Origin: CAITSH01 sp945892985
Lineage (GTDB): Bacteria > Pseudomonadota > Gammaproteobacteria > Burkholderiales > SG8-39
Reading direction: 5' to 3'
Assembly (NCBI GenBank): GCA_945892985.1
Contig: CAMDDU010000041.1
Coordinates: forward strand, 1 to 38,340
Length of the DNA stretch: 38,340 nt
A program made the translations under genes and the position numbers. Positions 32,201 to 38,340 of the stretch are shown one piece after another. The notes beneath the pieces were generated by a model. That model was not told the DNA's origin. It was given only the letters and a program-made list of their open reading frames with translations, and did not search any database. Position 1 is the stretch's first letter. The number at the start of each line of letters is the position of its first letter.

Positions 32201-32743
32201 ATGAACCCCGCCACCCTGCCTGGCCCGCGCTGGCTGCGCCATTACGCGCGCCTGCTCGGCTGGCTGGACACGGCGGCCGGCTGGCTGATCATTGCCGCCA
32301 TCACCGTCATGGTGCTGGTCGTCTCGATCCAGGTTGCGCTGCGCTACGGCCTGAACAGTTCCATCGGTTGGGCAGACGAAGTGTCGCGCCTGACTTTCGT
32401 CTGGTCGATGTTCCTCGCCATTCCGCTTGGCATACGCGCCGGCGCGCACATCGGCATCGAAATCCTCACGGTGAAACTGCCGTCGTTACTGCGCAACGTG
32501 TTGCTGCGCGTCATCGCCGTGCTGTCAACAGCACTGATGCTGCTGGTGTGCTGGGAATCGGCGCTGATCTGCTGGGAGCAGTGGGACGAAAAAATGGCCT
32601 CGCTTGAATTCTCGGCAGCCTGGTTCATCGTCGCACTGGTGCTCGGCTGCGGCCACTCGGCGCTGCACCTGGCCTGGATCGTACTCGCCGGTCATCCCTG
32701 CAATCCGCATCCCACGCGCGCCGCACCGGTGTCTGCCGAATGA
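32201..32743 (+). CDS. dctQ: TRAP transporter small membrane subunit, DctQ family
   Basis: The 180-residue protein has four hydrophobic segments (AAGWLIIAAITVMVLVVSIQVALRY and others) and the DctQ motif SIGWADEVSRLTFVWSMFLAIPLG. It is the small subunit that forms the Na+-driven permease with DctM. Its stop overlaps the dctM start as ATGA at 32740-32743. Confidence 0.9.
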   Translation: MNPATLPGPRWLRHYARLLGWLDTAAGWLIIAAITVMVLVVSIQVALRYGLNSSIGWADEVSRLTFVWSMFLAIPLGIRAGAHIGIEILTVKLPSLLRNVLLRVIAVLSTALMLLVCWESALICWEQWDEKMASLEFSAAWFIVALVLGCGHSALHLAWIVLAGHPCNPHPTRAAPVSAE

Positions 32744-34020
32744 GCCTCATCGTTATCATCGTCTTCCTGGTCATCGGCCTGTTGGGCATGCCGCTGGCCT
32801 TTGCCTTGGGCAGCAGCGCCGTGGCCGGCCTTGTCGCCAGCAACGTCGACTTCAACATGCTGCCCACGCGCATGATGAACGCGGTCAACGCATTCCCGCT
32901 GATGTCCATACCGTTTTTCATCCTCGCCGGCGAATTGATGCTCAAGGCCGGCATGATGGAGCGCCTGATCGATCTCGCCAACGCCGTGGTCGGCCGGGTG
33001 CGTGGCGGTCTTGCCCACGTCACCATGCTGGCGGGCCTGGGCCTGTCAACCGTCTCTGGCGCCGCGGTGGCCGATGCCAGCGCCCTTGGCAGCACGCTCA
33101 TCCCCTCTTTGCGCAAAGTCTACGGCGTCGGATTTTCGTCCGCGGTGGTCGCCGCCGCGGCCAACCTCGGCCCGATCATCCCGCCCTCGGGCGCGATGAT
33201 CGTCTACGCCTTCATGGCCGGCCCCACGGTTTCAGTCGGCGGCATGTTCATGGCCGGCATTGTCCCGGGCATCATCCTGGTCACGGTGATGATGATCATG
33301 TGCTCGGTCATCGCCATCCGACGCAACTACCCGACCACCGGTCACGCCTTCTCCTGGGTACGCATCGGGCATGAACTCAAACGTTCGATCATTATTTTCA
33401 TGATGCCGGTGGTGGTCATAGGCGGCATCGTGGGCGGCGCCTTCACCGCCACCGAGGGTTCGGCCATCGCCGTCATCTATGCCCTGCTGATCGGCTTTTT
33501 TGTCACGCGCCGCCTCAAACTGGCCGACCTGCCCGAAGCGATGATCCGCACCGCCATCACCTCGGCGGTGGTCGGCACCATGATCGCCTTCGCCTCGGCC
33601 GTGACCTTCATGCTGACCGTGGATATGCTGCCGGCCAAACTCGCCGAAATACTGCGCGCCTTCACCAGCGACCCCATCGTGTTCAACCTTATCGTCGCCG
33701 CAGCGCTGTTCGTGGTCGGCATGTTCCTGGAGTCCAACGCCGCCTACATCATGCTGGTGCCGCTGCTGCACCCCATCGCCCTGTCCTACGGCATCGACCC
33801 GCTGCACTTCGGTTTCCTGTTCGTATTCAACCTGGTCATCGGCATGCTCACACCGCCGGTGGGCGTGGTGCTGTTCGTGCTGTGCGGCATCGCCGGCATC
33901 AAAATGGGCGAACTGGTAAAGCATGTCTGGCCGTTCATTGCCGCGATGTACGCCTTGCTGTTTGTTTGCATGTTCTACCCGCCTCTGGTGCTGACGGTGC
34001 CGCGCTGGCTGGGTTACTGA
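32740..34020 (+). CDS. dctM: TRAP transporter large membrane subunit, DctM family
   Basis: The 426-residue protein has about 12 hydrophobic segments and the DctM signatures PLMSIPFFILAGELM, GLSTVSGAAVADASALGS and NLGPIIPPSGAMIVYA, ending TPPVGVVLFVLCGIAG. It forms the transport channel of the TRAP system. It overlaps dctQ by 4 nt and ends 30 nt before the next gene, suggesting one transcript. Confidence 0.95.
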   Translation: MSLIVIIVFLVIGLLGMPLAFALGSSAVAGLVASNVDFNMLPTRMMNAVNAFPLMSIPFFILAGELMLKAGMMERLIDLANAVVGRVRGGLAHVTMLAGLGLSTVSGAAVADASALGSTLIPSLRKVYGVGFSSAVVAAAANLGPIIPPSGAMIVYAFMAGPTVSVGGMFMAGIVPGIILVTVMMIMCSVIAIRRNYPTTGHAFSWVRIGHELKRSIIIFMMPVVVIGGIVGGAFTATEGSAIAVIYALLIGFFVTRRLKLADLPEAMIRTAITSAVVGTMIAFASAVTFMLTVDMLPAKLAEILRAFTSDPIVFNLIVAAALFVVGMFLESNAAYIMLVPLLHPIALSYGIDPLHFGFLFVFNLVIGMLTPPVGVVLFVLCGIAGIKMGELVKHVWPFIAAMYALLFVCMFYPPLVLTVPRWLGY

Positions 34021-34050
34021 ACCGCGCACCCACCCGGATCCAGCCGCCGC

Positions 34051-34797
34051 ATGCCCGGCATCGCTCCACGCGACGCGCTAGCTTCGCACCGCATCTTCAT
34101 CGGCACCATCACGCCCTCGGGCAATACCATCGTCGAGCGCATCACGCAAGCCATCCTGCGTGCGTTTCCAGAAGTATCGACCCACTTTTCGCGCACACCG
34201 GTGTTCGGATCGGTCGACCCCTTTCCCGAAGGCTACGACAGCGTGGGCATGCTCGCCGCCGCGCGCCTGCTGGCGCACGCCGCGCCCGACGTGCTGGTCT
34301 GGAACGGCAGCAAAGGCGGCAGTATCGACTTCGAGCTGGACCGCGATTTTGTCGCCGCGGTCAAGGCGGAGACCGGCATCGCCTGTACCACTTCCACACT
34401 GGCACTCGATGAGGTGCTGAAAAAAACCGGCGTGACACGTTACGCGCTGGTCTCGCCCTACGATGCAGCCTATCAGGACAAGATCATCAAAACCTTTGCG
34501 CGCGAGGGCTACGAGTGCGTCGCCAGCGCGTACTCGGACCTGCACGACAACCTGTCCTTTGCGCGTGTTGCCGCCGCCGACATCGCAACGATGTTGCGTA
34601 CCGTGGCCGCCGCCAAACCGCAGGCCATCGTCACCTTTTGCACCAACTTCCCCGCCGGCATCGTCGTGGCCGACATGGAAGCCCAGCTGGGCATCCCGAT
34701 TTACGATTCGACCGTATTGCCGGTCTGGAAAGCCCTCAAAATGGCCGGCCTCGACACCCGCCGCGGCCGTGCATGGGGTGGTCTTTTTGACCTGTAG
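34051..34797 (+). CDS. AMDase/maleate-isomerase-like protein 1
   Basis: The 248-residue protein belongs to the Asp/Glu racemase superfamily near maleate cis-trans isomerase and arylmalonate decarboxylase (AMDase). It has ITPSGNTIVE, the LVSPYDAAYQ tyrosine loop and the second catalytic cysteine C197 (TFCTNFPAG). The first cysteine position reads WNGSKGG (85-90) and lacks Cys, as in AMDase, which has Gly there. It is therefore a one-cysteine enzyme and more likely a decarboxylase or isomerase than a racemase; the substrate is unknown. It lies 30 nt after dctM and is paralogous to the gene at 36437. Confidence 0.8.
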   Translation: MPGIAPRDALASHRIFIGTITPSGNTIVERITQAILRAFPEVSTHFSRTPVFGSVDPFPEGYDSVGMLAAARLLAHAAPDVLVWNGSKGGSIDFELDRDFVAAVKAETGIACTTSTLALDEVLKKTGVTRYALVSPYDAAYQDKIIKTFAREGYECVASAYSDLHDNLSFARVAAADIATMLRTVAAAKPQAIVTFCTNFPAGIVVADMEAQLGIPIYDSTVLPVWKALKMAGLDTRRGRAWGGLFDL

Positions 34798-34830
34798 CGC
34801 CCGGACATTGAAGCCCCGGACATTGCGCCC

Positions 34831-36396
34831 ATGAGCGAGCCCATCGTCATACGCAATGCCCGCGTGCTCGCCATGGACCAAGCCGGCCATGACTGGCCTA
34901 GTGCCGACATCGTCATTGAGAACGGTCGCATCACCGCCGCCGGCCCTAGTGTTGGCTTCAGTGTCGGCTCCAGTGTCGGTTCCGCTGTCGGCGGCAGGGC
35001 GCGCGACAGCGGCTCGGGCACACCCAGGATCATTGATGCCACGGGCATGCTGGCCCTGCCCGGCCTGATCAACGCGCACTTCCATTCACCCGGCAACCTG
35101 ATGAAAGGCACGCTAGACGGCCTGCCGCTGGAGCTGTTCATGCTCTACGAGGTGCCGCCCCTCGCCGAGGAAGGCGATGCCGCTCGGGTGGCCTATGTGC
35201 GCACCATGCTCGGCGCCATCGAAATGCTCGAGCGCGGCATCACCAGCGTGCACGACGATGCCTTTCATGTTCCGCTTGCCACCCGCGAAACAGTGGACGC
35301 CATCATGCAGGCCTACGCCGATTGCGGCATGCGTGCCACCGTGGCCATAGACCAGCCCAATATCATCGAGTACGAAAAATATCCCTTCCTCAAGGATTTG
35401 CTGCCCGAAGCCGAGCGGCGCGCCATGGAAAGCGCGCCGCGGCAAAGCGCCGAGGAACTGCTCGCGCTCTACCAACACCTCATCGCGCGCTGGCACGGCG
35501 CGGAAAACGGCCGCCTGTCGGCCGCCGTGTCCTGCTCCGCGCCGCAGCGCGTCACGGAGGCGTATTTGCGCGCACTGTCGGACCTTAGCAAGCAGCACAA
35601 TCTACCCTTCAACATCCACATCCTCGAAACCAAGTTGCAACGCGTGTTGGGCGAGGACAAGTTCGGCAAATCGCTGGTGCGGTATGTGCACGACCTGGGG
35701 CTGCTGGACAAAAACATGATGGTCATCCACGCCATCTGGGTCGATGACGCTGATATCGCGCTGCTCGCCGCCTCCGGGTGCACCGTGGCGCACAACCCGG
35801 TGTGCAACCTGCGCCTTGGCAGCGGCGTCATGCCCTTTTACAAGATGCGTGCCGCCGGCGTGCCCCTGTGCCTGGGCACCGACGAGGCCACGGTGGACGA
35901 CAGTAGCAACCTGTGGCTGGCGGCCAAGACCGCGGCGCTGCTGCACACACTGGGCACGCCCGAATACCGCGACTGGCCAGGCGCAAACGAAATCCTGCGC
36001 ATGCTGTTTGCCGGTGGCGCGCGCGCCTTGCGCCAGCCCGAAACGCTGGGCCGTATCGCCGCGGGCTGCGCCGCCGACGTAATCCTGCTCGACCTCGACA
36101 CCGCCGCCTTCACGCCGCTCAACGACCTCGCCCGCCAGCTGGTGTTTTGCGAGGACGGCAGTTCGGTGCGCACGGTGATCGTCAACGGGCGCGTGGTGTG
36201 CGAAAACGGACGCATCACCACGGTCGACGCCAAGGGCCTGCGCACCGAAGCGCGCGAACTCGTCGCCCGAGGCAAGCCGCAAACCGACCGCGCGCGCGCG
36301 CAGGCGGCGCGACTGGAACCTTACTACCGCACCATGGTGCTGCGCGCCGCCGCGCGCGATGTCGGCTTTAACCGCTGGCTGCCGCAAAACGACTAG
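34831..36396 (+). CDS. Amidohydrolase of the cytosine/guanine deaminase (SsnA/TrzN-like) class
   Basis: The 521-residue metal-dependent hydrolase shows the expected metal and active-site residues: HFH (H83, H85) in LINAHFHSPGN, H263 (NIHILETK), H300 (MVIHAIWVDD) and D351 (LGTDEATVDD). This group deaminates or dechlorinates heteroaromatic amines. Residues 40-55 are a low-complexity insert, SVGFSVGSSVGSAVGG, encoded by four 12-bp units. The gene sits between two AMDase-like genes, 33 nt after the first and 40 nt before the second. Confidence 0.88.
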   Translation: MSEPIVIRNARVLAMDQAGHDWPSADIVIENGRITAAGPSVGFSVGSSVGSAVGGRARDSGSGTPRIIDATGMLALPGLINAHFHSPGNLMKGTLDGLPLELFMLYEVPPLAEEGDAARVAYVRTMLGAIEMLERGITSVHDDAFHVPLATRETVDAIMQAYADCGMRATVAIDQPNIIEYEKYPFLKDLLPEAERRAMESAPRQSAEELLALYQHLIARWHGAENGRLSAAVSCSAPQRVTEAYLRALSDLSKQHNLPFNIHILETKLQRVLGEDKFGKSLVRYVHDLGLLDKNMMVIHAIWVDDADIALLAASGCTVAHNPVCNLRLGSGVMPFYKMRAAGVPLCLGTDEATVDDSSNLWLAAKTAALLHTLGTPEYRDWPGANEILRMLFAGGARALRQPETLGRIAAGCAADVILLDLDTAAFTPLNDLARQLVFCEDGSSVRTVIVNGRVVCENGRITTVDAKGLRTEARELVARGKPQTDRARAQAARLEPYYRTMVLRAAARDVGFNRWLPQND

Positions 36397-36436
36397 AATC
36401 ACGCCGTACTCAAACCCCACTGAAAAGAACCGACCG

Positions 36437-37162
36437 ATGAACAGAACCCTGCTGGGCATGCTGACGCCTTCTTCCAATACCGTGCTCGAACCGGTCACCA
36501 CCGCCATGGTTTCTGGCGTACCGGGCACCAGCGCCCACTTCGGTCGCTTTCGCGTCACCGAGATCGCACTGTCCAAACAGGCGCTGGCGCAATTCGACAA
36601 CAGCGAAATCCTGCGTGCTGCAGAACTGCTGTCGCACGCCAAGGTCGGCGCCATAGGCTGGAACGGCACCTCCTCGGGCTGGCTGGGCTTTGAGGCCGAC
36701 GAAAAGCTGTGCGCCGACATCACCGCCGCCACCGGCATCCCCGCCTGCACCTCGGTGCTGGCGCTGAATGAAATTTTCACCCTGACCGGCGTCACCAAAT
36801 TCGGCCTGGTCACCCCTTACACCGACGACGTGCAGGCGGCGATCATAGGCAATTACGCCAAATCAGGATTCGAATGTGTCGCCGAACGCCACCTGCTGCG
36901 CCGCGACAACTTCAGCTTCTCCGAAGTCACGGACGATCAGATACGCACCATGGTGCGCGAGGTGGCCAAGGCCAAACCGCAGGCGATCACGATCTTTTGC
37001 ACCAACCTGCGCGGCGCGCCGCTGGTCGAGGAACTGGAAAAGGAAACCGGCATCCCGATCTACGACACCATTTCCACGGTGGTCTGGAAAGAACTGCGCC
37101 TATGCGGCGTCGACCCCAAGCTCGTCAAGGGCTGGGGCCGGCTATTCCGTGAGGTCGCCTGA
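36437..37162 (+). CDS. AMDase/maleate-isomerase-like protein 2
   Basis: This 241-residue paralogue of the protein at 34051 has TPSSNTVLEP, LVTPYTDDVQ (Tyr 128) and C188 (IFCTNLRGA). At the first cysteine position it reads WNGTSSG, with G77-T78-S79 matching the G-T-S oxyanion segment of AMDase, whose single cysteine is also at about residue 188. A decarboxylase or isomerase acting on a substituted malonate or related diacid is a reasonable inference. It is the last gene of the TRAP-linked set. Confidence 0.82.
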   Translation: MNRTLLGMLTPSSNTVLEPVTTAMVSGVPGTSAHFGRFRVTEIALSKQALAQFDNSEILRAAELLSHAKVGAIGWNGTSSGWLGFEADEKLCADITAATGIPACTSVLALNEIFTLTGVTKFGLVTPYTDDVQAAIIGNYAKSGFECVAERHLLRRDNFSFSEVTDDQIRTMVREVAKAKPQAITIFCTNLRGAPLVEELEKETGIPIYDTISTVVWKELRLCGVDPKLVKGWGRLFREVA

Positions 37163-37175
37163 ATGCACGGCAGTA

Positions 37176-37210
37176 GCTGGAAATACCCGACTGGCGCGGT
37201 TTTCCGGGCG
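37176..37210 (+). repeat. REP-like palindrome, copy 4
   Basis: GCTGGAAA followed by CCCGACTGGCGCGGTTTTCC matches copies 1-3 and lies 14 nt after the last catabolic gene. The rest of the gap to 37360 is GC-rich with no gene. Confidence 0.7.
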
Positions 37211-37360
37211 ATGGCATCTTGCCGCAATAACCCCTGCCCTTACCCTTACCCCCCCCTTGACGGGCAGCACCCGTTGCGCTCTCCGGGCTGCCGGCCCCCG
37301 GTGCGCGCTGCAAGGCAAAGGGGCGGGAGGGCCATCAAGCTTGCCGCCCGAAGCGGTAAA

Positions 37361-37387
37361 GTATTACAATTATTTTTTAAGTAATAC
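37361..37387. promoter_or_regulatory. Inverted repeat (candidate operator) upstream of the toxin-antitoxin pair
   Basis: GTATTAC and GTAATAC form a perfect 7-bp inverted repeat with a 13-nt AT-rich centre, ending 14 nt before the antitoxin ATG. AbrB-type antitoxins usually repress their own promoter through such sites. Confidence 0.55.
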
Positions 37388-37401
37388 ACATAAGGCTTGC
37401 C

Positions 37402-37644
37402 ATGGCAACCACACTCACCAGCAAAGGCCAGGTAACCATCCCAAAGCAGATTCGTGACGCACTCAGCCTTGCCCCCGGAGCGGCGGTGGAGTTTGCCGTC
37501 AATGCCGAGGGCGATGTCGTGGTGCGCAAGGCGGCGGCGCGCAGCGCACGCAAGCCCGACCGCTTTGAAGCGGCCCGGGGCAAGGCCGACGTCAAATGGC
37601 GCACCGACGCGCTGATGTCGCTGCTGCGCGGCGCCGATACCTGA
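37402..37644 (+). CDS. AbrB/SpoVT-type antitoxin
   Basis: The 80-residue protein begins with the swapped-hairpin AbrB DNA-binding domain (TLTSKGQVTIPKQIRDALSLAPGAAVEF), followed by a short charged tail that would bind the toxin. It precedes a PIN-domain gene by 50 nt, the usual antitoxin-first order. Confidence 0.9.
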   Translation: MATTLTSKGQVTIPKQIRDALSLAPGAAVEFAVNAEGDVVVRKAAARSARKPDRFEAARGKADVKWRTDALMSLLRGADT

Positions 37645-37694
37645 ACCCGCACTGTCGCCGTTCAACAGTGGCGAATCTCAGTCCGGCCTGAACC

Positions 37695-38093
37695 ATGCTG
37701 CTGGTCGATACCAATGTGCTGGTCGACGTGCTGGAAAACGACCCCGACTGGGCCGATTGGTCAATCGGCCAGTTGCGCGCCCAGTCACAGATTCATCCGC
37801 TCGCCATCAACCCCGTCATTTACGCCGAATTGTCTCTGACCTTCTCCACGGTCAAGGCATTGGATGACACACTCGACAAGCTTGGCCTCGCCATCATGGA
37901 ACTACCCCGCCCCGCGCTGTTTCTTGCCGGCAAAGCCTTTGTGCGCTATCGCCGGGCGGGCGGAAAAAAGAGCAACGTCCTGGCGGATTTTTTTATCGGT
38001 GCCCATGCCGCCGTCATTGGCTGCCCATTGCTGACGCGCGACACCAAACGCTATCAGCGCTATTTTCCCAGCGTCAAACTAATCGCCCCGTGA
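37695..38093 (+). CDS. vapC: VapC-type PIN-domain toxin
   Basis: The 132-residue PIN ribonuclease has all four acidic metal ligands: D5 (LVDTNVLVD), E45 (YAELS), D98 (VLADFFIGAHA) and D116 (LLTRDTKRY). VapC toxins cleave specific RNAs, often tRNA or rRNA, when not held by antitoxin. It appears intact. Confidence 0.92.
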   Translation: MLLVDTNVLVDVLENDPDWADWSIGQLRAQSQIHPLAINPVIYAELSLTFSTVKALDDTLDKLGLAIMELPRPALFLAGKAFVRYRRAGGKKSNVLADFFIGAHAAVIGCPLLTRDTKRYQRYFPSVKLIAP

Positions 38094-38121
38094 GCAGGCT
38101 GGCATCAACAGGTAAGCAATC

Positions 38122-38340
38122 ATGTCCGACAACACCATCATCCAGATCAAGCCCCTGGGCTTTCCGTGGGCAACCATGGATCCGTTTTTATTCTGCGCCT
38201 ATCACGACGACGCTTATCCACGCGCCAACGCCGCCATGGGGCCGGACGTGACGCTCGCAGGACGCGACATCGGCCAGGACTTCAGCCGCCGCGACGGCTG
38301 GAGCATGTACCACGGCAGCACAGTGCCGGGCTTCCCCTCG
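38122..38340 (+). CDS. Pirin family protein, 5' part
   Basis: From ATG 38122 the frame runs to the window edge (73 residues). WATMDPFLFCAYHDDAYPRA and GRDIGQDFSRRDGWSMYHG, then VPGFPS, match the N-terminal cupin of pirin proteins just before the metal-binding HPHRGFET motif, which would lie beyond the edge. Pirins are iron-binding cupins, some with quercetinase activity. Confidence 0.85.
   Translation, partial: MSDNTIIQIKPLGFPWATMDPFLFCAYHDDAYPRANAAMGPDVTLAGRDIGQDFSRRDGWSMYHGSTVPGFPS

Overview
The window reads as a high-GC betaproteobacterial chromosome. The evidence is the gene order ispH-lspA-ileS-ribF, murJ divergent from rpsT, a DUF3579 gene, argF and argG, together with a complete betaproteobacterial-type minor pilin operon (pilE-fimT-pilV-pilW-pilX-pilY1). 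I cannot name the genus from sequence alone.

Layout. (1) 1-2607: the end of an integrated mobile element. It carries the 5' part of a primase/helicase-like gene, a RepB-type primase, a strong intrinsic terminator and a tyrosine integrase, and it abuts the 3' end of a tRNA-Thr(CGU) gene at 2608-2683. (2) 2759-3223: a Fur-superfamily, Irr-like regulator. (3) 3467-12624: the type IV pilus cluster, ending in an unusually large PilY1 (1891 aa) with two sets of internal repeats. (4) 12740-21502, minus strand: a TonB-C-domain protein, then housekeeping genes ispH, lspA, ileS, ribF, a SirB1-family gene and murJ. (5) 21649-28101: rpsT, DUF3579, a small conserved-looking protein, an orphan ParA-type ATPase, argF, argG, a secreted ankyrin-repeat protein and a metallophosphoesterase with an altered first motif. 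(6) 28102-30215: a repeat-rich zone around a PuuE-like deacetylase gene, including an ~0.9 kb tandem array of palindromic units. (7) 30216-37162: a catabolic-looking locus with an Asp/Glu racemase-family protein divergent from TRAP transporter genes dctPQM, followed by two AMDase/maleate-isomerase-like genes that flank an amidohydrolase gene. (8) 37361-38340: an AbrB/VapC toxin-antitoxin pair and the start of a pirin gene.

How the genes work together. argF and argG supply the last anabolic steps to argininosuccinate. lspA, murJ and ispH serve envelope and isoprenoid synthesis. The pilin cluster encodes the tip/priming complex of type IV pili. In the 28.4-37.2 kb locus, a TRAP importer presumably brings in a carboxylated (perhaps ring-derived) substrate that the deacetylase-fold protein, the amidohydrolase and the racemase-superfamily enzymes process. 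All three racemase-superfamily proteins lack at least one of the two catalytic cysteines of classical racemases, which makes this locus the best candidate for undescribed chemistry here.

Two dispersed repeat families are visible. One is a ~35-bp REP-like palindrome with four copies. The other is the CATTGCGAG...CTCGCAATG palindrome, with one diverged copy between argF and argG and a tandem array at 29.3-30.2 kb.
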